DNA of 40,312 nt, taken from contig NZ_CAJJIC010000008.1 of NCBI RefSeq assembly GCF_905187505.1, positions 1 to 40,312 of the forward strand, given 5' to 3'. Under the pieces are notes generated by a model. That model had not been told where the DNA came from. It saw nothing but the letters and a program-made list of their open reading frames with translations, and did not search any database. The stretch comes from an uncultured Mailhella sp. (GTDB lineage Bacteria; Desulfobacterota; Desulfovibrionia; Desulfovibrionales; Desulfovibrionaceae). Both the position numbers and the translations under genes were made by a program. Positions 32,870 through 40,312 of this stretch are shown here, piece after piece (position 1 is the first letter of the stretch; each line of letters begins with the position of its first letter).

Positions 32870-34576
32870 TTAGATGCTTGCGGTGATTTCCGGGAACACC
32901 TTGTAGAACATGATCCAGGCCATCAGGAGCGTCAGAGCCAGGTTGAAGGACTGACCGCAGACGTACAGGATGATGGGCTTGCCGCCCTTGAAGTAGCCGG
33001 CAAGTTCCTTGAAGTTGGTGGCCAGACCGATGGAGATGAAGGCCAGGGCGAAGAACCAGCCGCGCAGAGGCACGGTGATCTTGTTGGTGCCGTTGGAGAT
33101 CAGGGCGTTGCCGAGATCGGCACCGAGGTTGCCGGCGATGGTGGACAGCACGATGGAAGCGGTGAGGAAGCCGATGACGAACTTGGGGAAGCGGTTCCAG
33201 ATTTCCATGGGACCGACCTTCACGCCTTCTTCATGAGCTTCGACCTTGGTGGCGAAGTAGATGGCCACGCAGAAGGCGCTCACGCCGATGAGCACGTTCT
33301 GGATCATCTTGATGGTGGCAGCGACCTGCAGAGCCTTGGGACCGATGAAGGCGCCTGCGGCGGCCACGGAGCCCGTGGCGTCGATGGTGCCGCCGATCCA
33401 GGCGCCGCCGAGCACTTCAGGCATACCCACGGCCTTGATGAAGGCGGGCATGGCGATCATCATGATGGCGGTGAACACCATGGAAAGACCGACGGACAGG
33501 GTCAGCTCTTCCTTCTTGGCACGGCAGGCGGCGGCCACGGCGATGGCGGCGGAGGTGCCGCACACGGACATGTCGGCCGAAATCGTGATGTTCAGGGTCT
33601 TGGAAGGCATCTTCAGAACGGTCTGACCGAAGATGTAGGTGGAGATCAGCACGATGGGAGTGACCACCCAGGCCACGAAGATGCCGGGGATGCCGATGGC
33701 AAGAATCTTGTTGAACAGAACTTCGGCGCCGAGCAGCACGAGACCGGCCTTGATGAAGTATTCAACCTGCACGGCGGGCTTCATCCACTTGGGAGTGCCG
33801 ATGGTGTTGGCCACCACCATGCCGACGATGATGGACCAAATTTCGGCATTGAGGCCGTAGGTGGCCGTGGGCTTGTAGCCGCCGAGGAAGTTGGCGAACA
33901 GGCACAGCACGTACACGCCGAGGAAGCCGATGAAGTACTGAACCACGTTGAAGCCCATGACGCCCATGCCGACGGCGGTGATCACGCCGAGGATGATGCC
34001 GAGGATGATGAAGCCGGGAATGAGGTTGGTGTCGGAACCGACCTTGGCCTTGGCCTTGGCGGCGGCGCTGTCGGCCTTCTGCCAGTCGGCGATGGCGGTT
34101 TCGGCGGCCTTGTTCAGATCGGCGTTCTGGTAGGAGGCTGCGGAAGCGGCATCCTGAGCGATCTTGGCGGCGGCCAGAGCGTCGGCGGCCGTCTTGGCGG
34201 CGGCGTCGGCGGCGGGCTTGGCCGATTCATCCATGTGCGTCACAAAGGAATCCATGGGATTCCCGGACCACTTGGCGGGAGTCTTGAGGTAGCTGATGAT
34301 GGTTTTGGCGGCGGGCAGCTTGCTGCCGGCAACGGCCTTCTTCGCGGCCTGAGCCTGAATAAGCTCGATGGTTTTGATAGGCTTGGCCTTCTCAGCGGCG
34401 ATGACGGCGTCATACTTGCTGAGCTGGGCTTCGATGTCGGCACGGCCATTCATCATGATGAGGCCGGAGATGATCAGGATGAAGAACCCGATCCATATCG
34501 CCCAATAGTCTTCCTTCAGCCAGAGGTCAGACCATTTTGCGCGGCCATCGTCAACGACTATGTTTTCATTAGCCAT
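32870..34576 (-). CDS. YeiH-family (putative sulfate/sulfite exporter) membrane protein with large N-terminal insertion
   Basis: The 568-residue product contains the YeiH/PF03601 membrane core. Family stretches include AEIWSIIVGMVVANTIGTPKW, EYFIKAGLVLLGAEVLFNKI and ISADMSVCGTSAAIAVAAACRAKK, together with PLRGWFFALAFISIGLATNFKEL near the end. Members are annotated as putative sulfate exporters; a sulfonate or sulfite link is often proposed but seldom proven. E. coli YeiH is about 350 residues. The extra length here is a first helix at about residues 24-42 followed by about 140 polar residues rich in Ala, Lys and Asp, likely helical and outside the membrane. This region separates the first helix from the standard core. 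It is transcribed with a small membrane protein. Confidence 0.85.
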   Translation of the reverse strand: MANENIVVDDGRAKWSDLWLKEDYWAIWIGFFILIISGLIMMNGRADIEAQLSKYDAVIAAEKAKPIKTIELIQAQAAKKAVAGSKLPAAKTIISYLKTPAKWSGNPMDSFVTHMDESAKPAADAAAKTAADALAAAKIAQDAASAASYQNADLNKAAETAIADWQKADSAAAKAKAKVGSDTNLIPGFIILGIILGVITAVGMGVMGFNVVQYFIGFLGVYVLCLFANFLGGYKPTATYGLNAEIWSIIVGMVVANTIGTPKWMKPAVQVEYFIKAGLVLLGAEVLFNKILAIGIPGIFVAWVVTPIVLISTYIFGQTVLKMPSKTLNITISADMSVCGTSAAIAVAAACRAKKEELTLSVGLSMVFTAIMMIAMPAFIKAVGMPEVLGGAWIGGTIDATGSVAAAGAFIGPKALQVAATIKMIQNVLIGVSAFCVAIYFATKVEAHEEGVKVGPMEIWNRFPKFVIGFLTASIVLSTIAGNLGADLGNALISNGTNKITVPLRGWFFALAFISIGLATNFKELAGYFKGGKPIILYVCGQSFNLALTLLMAWIMFYKVFPEITASI

Positions 34577-34633
34577 AAAAAGTCCCCTGCTTAAAAAATT
34601 AAAAACAAACTCTCCTCAAGCCCATTTGTACCT

Positions 34634-34671
34634 TCAATAACAAACTCATGCTCTATTGACAAGTATTTGTC
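34634..34671 (-). promoter_or_regulatory. Candidate promoter and operator of the YeiH-family gene
   Basis: On the minus strand TTGTCA (34657-34662) and TATTGA (34634-34639) lie 17 bases apart. The -35 overlaps an inverted repeat GACAA-GTAT-TTGTC (34658-34671, plus-strand reading), a plausible repressor or activator site. Confidence 0.5.
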
Positions 34672-34734
34672 CGCCGATCTTCCATTTTGTCGGAAAAAGT
34701 CCCTGCTTTTTCTCCGACTCCTCCGTCATGCAAC

Positions 34735-34776
34735 AAAAAACCGGCGCCGATTCCCCTTGCGGGACATCGCGCCGGT
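34735..34776 (-). terminator. Rho-independent terminator of the TPR-gene operon
   Basis: On the minus strand ACCGGCGC pairs with GCGCCGGT across a long loop and is followed by six T. Confidence 0.8.
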
Positions 34777-34822
34777 CTGGTGCAGCGGCTGAAAAACAAG
34801 CCTTCGTGCAGAAAAAAACGTG

Positions 34823-35470
34823 CTACGCCTTTTCCGCTTCCTTCTTTTCGAGGGCTTCGGTAATCATCTTCCAGTAGTCGTCGGCGACATCGTAGCCGAA
34901 TTCACATGCCTTCTCTGCGTATTCCTTGGCCTTTTCCACTTCACCGAGCTCGAAGCATGCCAGAGAAAGATTGTTCCAGGCAGGAGCAAAGGAGGGCTCC
35001 TGCTTGAGGACCATGCGGCTCATCTCCGCGCTCTTTTCATATTCGCCCTTCATGTACAGGGCGGAAGCGAAGGTGGCTCGGGCCTGCAGATAGTTCGGAT
35101 CCCAGGTAAGAGCCTTGTGCAGGGCGGCAATGGCATCGTCCACTTCCCCCTTCTGCAGATGCACGAAGCCGATGTTGCCCCAGGCGACGGGGAACTTGGC
35201 GCGGCACTGCGCGGCTTCCTTGTTGTACTGCATGCAGCCGTCAAGATCGCCGCGGCGCAGGCAGAGGCCGCCGAGCTGCACGAAGGCCTCGGCCATGTGG
35301 CCGGAGTTGCGGACGGCGTTCAGGAAGCATTCCTCGGCCTCGGCGTAGTCACCGAGGGAAAGCATGGCCACACCCAGATTGTAATGGTGAATGGCACACT
35401 TGGGATCTTTTTCAATTTCTTCCTGAAGATCGTGAATATACTCGTGAATATCGGTATAGCGGTCCTTCAT
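34823..35470 (-). CDS. Tetratricopeptide-repeat protein
   Basis: The 215-residue product is made of about five TPR units. Each has the usual pattern of small and aromatic residues, for example CAIHHYNLGVAMLSLGDYAEA, FVQLGGLCLRRGDLDGCMQY, AWGNIGFVHLQKGEVDDAIA and AWNNLSLACFELGEVEKAKEY. Such proteins are scaffolds for protein-protein contact. No signal peptide or membrane helix is seen, so it is probably cytoplasmic. Its start overlaps the previous gene by 4 bases (ATGA), indicating translational coupling. It is last in a three-gene operon with an unknown protein and a cysteine-cluster protein. Confidence 0.85.
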   Translation of the reverse strand: MKDRYTDIHEYIHDLQEEIEKDPKCAIHHYNLGVAMLSLGDYAEAEECFLNAVRNSGHMAEAFVQLGGLCLRRGDLDGCMQYNKEAAQCRAKFPVAWGNIGFVHLQKGEVDDAIAALHKALTWDPNYLQARATFASALYMKGEYEKSAEMSRMVLKQEPSFAPAWNNLSLACFELGEVEKAKEYAEKACEFGYDVADDYWKMITEALEKKEAEKA

Positions 35471-35868
35471 TGGATATGACCTTCCTTCTTTAGGAGTTCG
35501 TGATACCAGGCGGCAAACTCATAGGCGCCCAAAAATTTGTCCTGCTTGTTGACCACGCCGATGGCCGCTTCCATGGCCCCCTGAATGAACGCCTCGCCGG
35601 GATCGGACTCACCGGCAAGCTGCGCCTCGCATTTCTTGGACTTCATGAACTCCTTCATGAGCTGCTGGGCCGTGCGCTTGGTGATGTCGGTACGTATTTC
35701 AACAGGATCGTTGGGCTCGGGAAAAGGATCCCAGTTCTCATAGCCTATGCGGTCGATGAACTTGCGCCGTCTCGGAGGTATCTTCTCGTACAGGTCCCGC
35801 TTGAGCTTTTCCTCATCGGCGGTAAGCTCGCGGGGCTTTTCATTGCGCAGAAGCGAAGCGATGGACAT
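35467..35868 (-). CDS. Unrecognised 133-residue protein in the YkgJ-TPR operon
   Basis: The product is a charged, probably soluble and helical protein that I do not recognise. Visible features are a basic cluster (EKIPPRRRKFIDRIGYENWDP), a Pro/Asp-rich turn (PFPEPNDPVEIRTD) and a C-terminal amphipathic part (AYEFAAWYHELLKKEG). It has one Cys. It starts 2 bases after the cysteine-cluster gene and overlaps the TPR gene by 4 bases. The tight packing suggests the three proteins act together. Confidence 0.7.
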   Translation of the reverse strand: MSIASLLRNEKPRELTADEEKLKRDLYEKIPPRRRKFIDRIGYENWDPFPEPNDPVEIRTDITKRTAQQLMKEFMKSKKCEAQLAGESDPGEAFIQGAMEAAIGVVNKQDKFLGAYEFAAWYHELLKKEGHIQ

Positions 35869-35870
35869 GG

Positions 35871-36542
35871 CTACTCCTTCGGGGCCGGACCTACGCCGAG
35901 ATAGGCGTCGTCATACTTGGTGATGAGCGCCATGGACACAGGAACGTACACGCGATGCAGTTCACGGAAGCGGGAGCCTATGGCAGCGCCGATGCGGCGG
36001 CTCATGTCGGCCAGACGATCCTGAATGCGGTCAAGAGCCACGGTGGGGTAGGCCTGTCCCTTCTTGAAGCGGCATTCCCCGCACACGTGGGCCTTGCCGT
36101 GAATGGAGGTAGGTATGCCGTAAAGACGGCAGGTGATGGGCCTGTGCTCATAGAGCAGGCAGGTGTTGTCCAGACCGAGCAGGGGGCAGCGAATGCGCTC
36201 CTTTGCGGCCTCCAGCATGATTTCCTCGTCGCTCATGCCCTGACGGGCCTGCTGAAAATAGTGATGCTTGAGACGGGCGAGCTGGCGGTCGACGTCGCCG
36301 GCGGCCTGAAGCACGGCGGAACGGCGGATGCCGAAGTCAAATTCCTTGTTGAATGCCCGGTTCAGCGCCATGGCCTCCACAAGGGAAAGATCGAAGGCCG
36401 CATGGCAGCAGCTGCTGCAGCCCGAGGAGCAGGCCACCTCTTCAGGAAACTGTTTCTTCACTCGCTCGAAAAGCTGATCTGCCTGCGCGGCAAGCTGCGC
36501 GTACTCCTGAAAAATAGCGTCCAATTCCGGGTTGGTCATCAT
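35871..36542 (-). CDS. YkgJ-type cysteine-cluster protein (CxxCxxCC family)
   Basis: The 223-residue product has the family hallmark CSSGCSSCCHAAFDLSLVEA near residues 38-60. Further Cys occur in RCPLLGLDNTCLLYEHRPITCRLYG and HVCGECRFKKG, all expected to hold a metal, zinc or iron-sulfur. This is the pattern of the PF03692 (UPF0153) proteins, whose biochemical role is poorly known. The start is placed at the MMTNPELD methionine, because a longer frame reaches into the ferredoxin terminator. It is the first gene of a three-gene operon. Confidence 0.82.
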   Translation of the reverse strand: MMTNPELDAIFQEYAQLAAQADQLFERVKKQFPEEVACSSGCSSCCHAAFDLSLVEAMALNRAFNKEFDFGIRRSAVLQAAGDVDRQLARLKHHYFQQARQGMSDEEIMLEAAKERIRCPLLGLDNTCLLYEHRPITCRLYGIPTSIHGKAHVCGECRFKKGQAYPTVALDRIQDRLADMSRRIGAAIGSRFRELHRVYVPVSMALITKYDDAYLGVGPAPKE

Positions 36543-36563
36543 AGTTCCCACTGAAAAACGGTT

Positions 36564-36598
36564 AAAAAACCGCCGGATGAGCAAAGCCCATCCGGCGG
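36564..36598 (-). terminator. Rho-independent terminator of the ferredoxin gene
   Basis: On the minus strand CCGCCGGATG pairs perfectly with CATCCGGCGG and is followed by six T. It lies about 130 bases beyond the ferredoxin stop and just before the YkgJ-type gene. Confidence 0.92.
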
Positions 36599-36731
36599 CA
36601 ACAGGCTCACATGGGCCGCCGCACAGCGGCGGTACAGTCAGCTTTGCGGATGACTCCGATCATCCGCCGGCCCAGCGAAGACGCAGGACCCGGACGGCCT
36701 GAGCCGCCCTCGCCGAGGAAATCCTCGAACG

Positions 36732-36920
36732 TTATTCTTCTTCGATGGTGATGGCGTCGTGTTCGCAAACGCCGGTGCAGGATTCGCAGCCGAGGCATTC
36801 TTCAGCGTTGACGGGATCGCTCTTGCCGTCGTGCATTTCCCACACGGAAACGGGGCAGATGTCCACGCACTGGCCGCAGCCGACGCACTTGTCCGCATCA
36901 AAAGTAATCTTGTAGCCCAT
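36732..36920 (-). CDS. Dicluster (2x[4Fe-4S]) ferredoxin
   Basis: The 62-residue product is a small bacterial-type ferredoxin with two cluster motifs: CVGCGQCVDICP (about residues 12-23) and CLGCESCTGVCEHDA (about 43-57). It is an electron carrier in the cytoplasm of anaerobes. The start at 36920 follows a strong GGAGG site; the in-frame extension upstream runs into the leader hairpin. It is transcribed alone, from the promoter at 37015-37043 to the terminator at 36564-36598, which fits an abundant housekeeping carrier. Confidence 0.93.
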   Translation of the reverse strand: MGYKITFDADKCVGCGQCVDICPVSVWEMHDGKSDPVNAEECLGCESCTGVCEHDAITIEEE

Positions 36921-36979
36921 AACAGCCTCCAATGTTCGGCCGAAACGATGTTCGGCGCAAGTTAAGAATTCCGAGTTGA

Positions 36980-37010
36980 GCATCGGATACCTGTCTGGAG
37001 TATCCGATGC
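36980..37010 (-). promoter_or_regulatory. 5' leader hairpin of the ferredoxin mRNA
   Basis: GCATCGGATAC (36980-36990) and GTATCCGATGC (37000-37010) form a perfect 11-base inverted repeat with a 9-base loop. It begins almost exactly at the predicted transcript start. A 5'-terminal stem usually lengthens mRNA life; it could equally be an operator. Confidence 0.6.
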
Positions 37011-37014
37011 ATGA

Positions 37015-37043
37015 GGGATAGCCTGTGCGCAACACGCTGTCAA
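37015..37043 (-). promoter_or_regulatory. Promoter of the ferredoxin gene
   Basis: A perfect TTGACA (37038-37043) and TATCCC (37015-37020) lie 17 bases apart on the minus strand, giving a start near 37008. No convincing thrC terminator is seen in the remaining stretch up to 37202. Confidence 0.65.
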
Positions 37044-37202
37044 GCGGCTTCTCCCAAAACTGCCGGCTCCGCGGCGCTACGGGGCCCGGCTTCCGAAAGG
37101 GCATGTTCCCGAAAAGGCCTGCCGCGAGGCGCCGCGAAAAGCGCGTGTTCACGCCTGAGTTCCGGCCATCGCCTCACGGTCCGCCGATCCCGAGTGACGG
37201 AT

Positions 37203-38642
37203 CTAGTCTCTGGCATCCAGTCCCGCAGCCCTGGCCACGGCAAGCGCTGCCGCACGGGTGAACTCTCCGGCGGGCATGGCCTCGCGCTCCTCTGCGGTAA
37301 GCAGAAGCTTCGGATGGTTCACAAGCTCGGGCCGGGCCTTCACGCCGTATTCTGCGGGGAAGGCGTCCTCGAAATACATGTTCTGGAAACCGGCGAACTT
37401 CAGAGCATGAGCCGTGGAGTCGAGCACGCAGAACTCGTCCTTTTCCAGCAGACCGAGCTCATCGGCCCGCAGCATTCCGGCAAAGCTCTCGCCGCCCTGC
37501 GTGCAGGCGATGTGGCCGTGACGATTGACGAGAATCATGCCGTCCATGATGGCCTGTTCGGTCACCTGCACCACGTCGAAACGGCCGCCGAGCGCCTCGA
37601 ACTTCTCCACGAGATTCCTCACGCGGGGGAAAGAAACGGGATTGCCTATCATGGCGGCCTGCGCCACGCTGGGCTGCACCTCTACGGCGTGATATTCGCG
37701 CGTTTCCTTCGGCCGGCTGTAGTATCTCCACACGGGATCGGCATGTTCGGACTGCACGCCCACGATATGGGGCAGACGCTCGATGATGCCGAGACGATGC
37801 ATCTTGAGGCAGGCGGAAATCATGGAGGTGATGTTGCCGGCGTTGCCTATGGGCATGAACAGAGCCTTGTCCGCCATGTCCCAGCCGTACCACTGGGCCA
37901 CTTCGTAGGCGTAGGATTCCTGTCCGAGCACCCGCCAGCTGTTCTTGGAGTTGAGCAGGGCCACGCGGTAGTGTTCGGCCAGATACTCGACGACCTTCAT
38001 GCAGTCGTCGAACACGCCCGGCACTTCCAGCACCTGCGCGCCGGAGCCGAGGGGCTGGGAAAGCTGCGCGGGCGTCACCTTGCCGTGAGGCAGAAGCACC
38101 ACGGTGCGTATGGGGGCGCCCACGTAGGCGCCGTACATGGCCGCCGCGGCCGACGTGTCGCCCGTGGAAGCGCATATGGTGAGCACTTCCTGCCACCCGT
38201 TCCTGCGCACGAGAGACTTGAGATAACTGTACGCTCCGGCCATGCCGCGGTCCTTGAACGAGGCGCTGGGGTTCATGCCGTCGTTCTTGTAGGCAAAGCG
38301 GCGGCCCACCTGCTTCTCAAGGGCGGCTGAGGCCTCGATGACGGGCGTGTCGCCCTCGCCGAGGTAGACGATGTCCTCTTCCTCCAGAACGGGAGCCATG
38401 AGCTCATAGAAGCGGAACACGCCGCGAAGAGCCGTGGTGCGCGTGGCGCGACGGGCGTCGAAAAGATCACGCCAGTACTGCGCGCCCCTGTCCTTCATGT
38501 CGTCGAAATCAAGATCTTCGAGAAGAAGGACTCCTCCGCAGTCGGGGCAGGTATAGAGAAGGGCGTCCACCGGATGGCGATGGCCGCAGTTCATGCATAC
38601 ATATTCCATGCGCGCGCGGCGCGTGGGGAAATCCTGAGACAT
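37203..38642 (-). CDS. thrC: Threonine synthase
   Basis: Threonine synthase converts O-phosphohomoserine to threonine with pyridoxal phosphate. From 38642 the product is 479 residues. It has an N-terminal zinc-ribbon-like start (CMNCGHRHPVDALLYTCPDCGG, residues about 16-37). The PLP lysine lies in NPSASFKDRGM, followed by TICASTGDTSAAAAMYGAY and the phosphate-binding GNAGNITSMISACLKM. The upstream in-frame extension is rejected because CAGGAG precedes 38642. It follows hisF after 119 bases that contain its own candidate promoter, so it may be regulated separately from hisHF. Confidence 0.94.
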   Translation of the reverse strand: MSQDFPTRRARMEYVCMNCGHRHPVDALLYTCPDCGGVLLLEDLDFDDMKDRGAQYWRDLFDARRATRTTALRGVFRFYELMAPVLEEEDIVYLGEGDTPVIEASAALEKQVGRRFAYKNDGMNPSASFKDRGMAGAYSYLKSLVRRNGWQEVLTICASTGDTSAAAAMYGAYVGAPIRTVVLLPHGKVTPAQLSQPLGSGAQVLEVPGVFDDCMKVVEYLAEHYRVALLNSKNSWRVLGQESYAYEVAQWYGWDMADKALFMPIGNAGNITSMISACLKMHRLGIIERLPHIVGVQSEHADPVWRYYSRPKETREYHAVEVQPSVAQAAMIGNPVSFPRVRNLVEKFEALGGRFDVVQVTEQAIMDGMILVNRHGHIACTQGGESFAGMLRADELGLLEKDEFCVLDSTAHALKFAGFQNMYFEDAFPAEYGVKARPELVNHPKLLLTAEEREAMPAGEFTRAAALAVARAAGLDARD

Positions 38643-38674
38643 ATCACAACTCCTGAGTGATGGTCGAACATGGA

Positions 38675-38709
38675 ACGGCAAGCATAGAATGTTTGCCGTC
38701 CGGCCGCAA
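38675..38709 (-). promoter_or_regulatory. Candidate thrC promoter overlapped by an inverted repeat
   Basis: On the minus strand TTGCGG (38704-38709) and TATGCT (38681-38686) lie 17 bases apart. ACGGCAA and TTGCCGT (38675-38681 and 38693-38699) form an inverted repeat with an 11-base centre that covers the -10 box, as an operator would. Confidence 0.5.
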
Positions 38710-38761
38710 CCATCTTCCTTTTGCAGGAAAGAGAACAACAATGAGCTGCCGCAGGACGCGG

Positions 38762-39553
38762 CTAGACCTTCCTCACGGGAACGCCGGCCTTCTCCATATA
38801 GTCCTTCAGCTCCGCGATGCTGTACTGCCCGTAGTGCACGATGGAGGCCACCAGTGCGGCAGAAGCCCCGCCGCGGGTCACGGCGTCCACGAGATGCTGC
38901 GGAGCGCCCGCGCCGCCGGAGGCGATGACCGGAATGGTCACGGCGTCGCAGATCATGCGGGTGAGCTTGAGCTCGTAGCCGTCAAGCGTGCCGTCGGCGT
39001 CGATGGAATTCACGCAAAGCTCGCCCGCGCCGAGCTCTTCGCAGCGGCGGGCCCAGGCTACGGCGTCGATGCCCATGGGCCTGCGGCCGCCGTGTATGAC
39101 GATTTCATAGCCGGAAGGGCAGGTTTCGCTTACAGGTACCTGCTTTACGTCCATGCCCACCACAACGGCCTGCGAGCCGAAGGCGTCGGCTCCGCGGCTG
39201 ATGAGATACGGATCCTTCACGGCCGCCGAGTTGACGGACACCTTTTCCGCTCCGGCAAGAAGCACGGCGCGCATGTCCTCCACGGACGCGATGCCGCCGC
39301 CGACGGAAAACGGAATGAAGATGTTGCTCGCCACCTTCTCCACCACGTCGAGAAAGATGCCGCGGGCCTCGCAGGAGGCCGTGATGTCATAAAAGACGAT
39401 CTCGTCCGCGCCTTCCTCATAATAGCGGCGCGCCGTTTCCACAGGGTCGCCGATGTCCACGTTTCCCTTGAACTTGACGCCCTTGGTCAGGCGTCCGTTG
39501 CGCACGTCGAGACAGGGAATGAGACGCTTGCTCAGATGGCTTTTTTCAGACAC
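38762..39553 (-). CDS. hisF: Imidazole glycerol phosphate synthase cyclase subunit HisF
   Basis: HisF is the cyclase half of the HisH-HisF enzyme, making imidazole glycerol phosphate and AICAR in histidine synthesis. The 263-residue beta/alpha barrel has the catalytic RLIPCLDVRNGR, EIVFYDITAS, PFSVGGGI and SVNSAAVKDP. The second catalytic Asp lies in SIDADGTLDGYEL, and ASGGAG is the phosphate site. Its start overlaps hisH by 8 bases, so the two subunits are made together. Confidence 0.97.
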   Translation of the reverse strand: MSEKSHLSKRLIPCLDVRNGRLTKGVKFKGNVDIGDPVETARRYYEEGADEIVFYDITASCEARGIFLDVVEKVASNIFIPFSVGGGIASVEDMRAVLLAGAEKVSVNSAAVKDPYLISRGADAFGSQAVVVGMDVKQVPVSETCPSGYEIVIHGGRRPMGIDAVAWARRCEELGAGELCVNSIDADGTLDGYELKLTRMICDAVTIPVIASGGAGAPQHLVDAVTRGGASAALVASIVHYGQYSIAELKDYMEKAGVPVRKV

Positions 39554-40181
39554 GGGCGGCCTCCTGGCAGTAGCGGTAGAAATTCGTCAGGATGCGAAGT
39601 CCGGGACGGCCGCTCTTTTCGGGGTGGAACTGCACGGCCCAGAGTCCGGGACGACCGTACATGGCCGTGAACTCCCTGCCGTAATGACTGGTGGCAATGA
39701 CAAGCTCCTGCGCAGGCTCGGTGTAGTAGCTGTGCACGAAATAGAATCGGGCTCCGGGCTCCACGCCTTCAAGAAGCACGGAAGGACGAATCACGTCCAG
39801 CGTGTTCCAGCCCATGTGAGGGATGCGTATGGGCTCGTCCCCGTCGCGCCATTCCGGCCGGAAACGACGACATTCGCCCGGAACGATGCCGAGAGCAGCC
39901 GTGTCGTTCTCCTCGCTGCGCTCCAGAAGGATCTGGCAGCCGAGGCATATGCCGAGCAGGGGCTTGCGCATGGCGACGACCTCGCGCAGCACCTTGTCCA
40001 TGCCGGTGGAAACAAGCTGATTCATGGCCTGACCGGCCGCGCCCACGCCGGGAAAGACGACGCCTTCCGCAGCAAGAATGACCGAAGGATCGGCCGTAAT
40101 GTCGGCGGGTATCCCCAGAGCACGCAGCGCTCTCAAAACGCTGGTCTGGTTTCCCGCCTTGTAATCAAGAATGGCAAGCAT
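39546..40181 (-). CDS. hisH: Imidazole glycerol phosphate synthase glutaminase subunit HisH
   Basis: HisH releases ammonia from glutamine and feeds it through a tunnel to HisF. The 211-residue class I amidotransferase has the oxyanion segment VFPGVGAAGQAM, the nucleophile Cys in LLGICLGCQILLE, and His and Glu in AVQFHPEKSG. It begins MLAILDYKAGNQTSV, as family members do. It lies 35 bases after an unidentified gene that runs off the window and overlaps hisF. Confidence 0.97.
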   Translation of the reverse strand: MLAILDYKAGNQTSVLRALRALGIPADITADPSVILAAEGVVFPGVGAAGQAMNQLVSTGMDKVLREVVAMRKPLLGICLGCQILLERSEENDTAALGIVPGECRRFRPEWRDGDEPIRIPHMGWNTLDVIRPSVLLEGVEPGARFYFVHSYYTEPAQELVIATSHYGREFTAMYGRPGLWAVQFHPEKSGRPGLRILTNFYRYCQEAARV

Positions 40182-40216
40182 CGGGATGACCTGTCTTAGA
40201 AGATAAGCTCTCAGAG

Positions 40217-40312
40217 CTAGAAACTGATGCCGGTACGAGTCCGGCCGTACATATGGGAAGGGCCGCTTCCCGTCCTGAACACCGTGGACATTTCTCCATC
40301 GACCTTGACGCT
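40217..40312 (-). CDS. C-terminal 31 residues of an unidentified gene (cut by window edge)
   Basis: The minus frame is open from the edge to a TAG stop. It encodes a tail reading SVKVDGEMSTVFRTGSGP and ending RTRTGISF, with codon choice like its neighbours. It lies directly upstream of hisH on the same strand with a 35-base gap, so it is probably co-transcribed. The fragment is too short to name a family. Confidence 0.5.
   Translation of the reverse strand, partial: SVKVDGEMSTVFRTGSGPSHMYGRTRTGISF

Noticed and set aside
34689..34718. A hairpin upstream of the YeiH-family gene with A-rich and T-rich arms.
   Set aside because: It has a bulge and AT-only inner pairs, lies in the spacer between two operons and adds nothing beyond the clear terminator at 34735-34776.

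Overview
The window is about 60% GC and reads as chromosomal DNA from a strictly anaerobic, sulfate- or sulfite-reducing deltaproteobacterium, most likely a gut-type member of the Desulfovibrionaceae. That placement is inference. It rests on a class III (oxygen-sensitive) ribonucleotide reductase, a dicluster ferredoxin, FeS-flavin enoate-reductase-like enzymes, a TAXI-type TRAP transporter, a YeiH-family exporter and the type of housekeeping genes present. No rRNA, tRNA, CRISPR array, transposase or phage gene was seen.

Layout. Positions 1-3600 hold the start of argB (minus) and the yajC-secD-secF translocase operon (plus). Positions 3769-5896 (minus) hold an orphan OppF/DppF-type ATPase coupled to an ATP-grasp ligase. 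Positions 6188-10366 (plus) hold opgG-opgH for osmoregulated periplasmic glucans. Positions 10505-21801 hold an accessory catabolic locus. A divergent sigma-54 activator (GAF-PAS-AAA+-Fis) faces a canonical -24/-12 promoter, followed by an enoate-reductase-like flavoenzyme, a fused TRAP permease, an amidohydrolase-fold protein, a TAXI solute-binding protein and a second amidohydrolase-fold protein. After a strong terminator comes a second enoate-reductase-like paralogue. Positions 22173-27455 (minus) hold rimP-nusA-ylxR-infB, with a good promoter and a terminator-like hairpin in the leader. Positions 27947-32386 hold nrdD plus a 61-residue NrdD-tail-like protein (plus), convergent with nrdG and an unknown gene (minus). 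Positions 32546-34576 (minus) hold a YeiH-family transporter with a large N-terminal insertion and a small membrane protein. Positions 34823-36920 (minus) hold a TPR protein, an unknown protein, a YkgJ-type cysteine-cluster protein and a ferredoxin. Positions 37203-40312 (minus) hold thrC, hisF, hisH and the tail of one more gene.

The most interesting region is 12600-21801. It looks like an inducible uptake and reduction pathway for an unidentified small, probably unsaturated or aromatic, organic acid. Two OYE/2,4-dienoyl-CoA-reductase-type enzymes bracket two amidohydrolase-fold proteins. In both of these the usual metal ligands appear to be replaced (DxRxR instead of DxHxH, and Ala instead of the last Asp), so their chemistry is probably not that of the described family. 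A second theme is structured leaders and intercistronic hairpins. Terminator-like hairpins sit upstream of secD, opgG and rimP, and several long perfect hairpins lack a T-tract.
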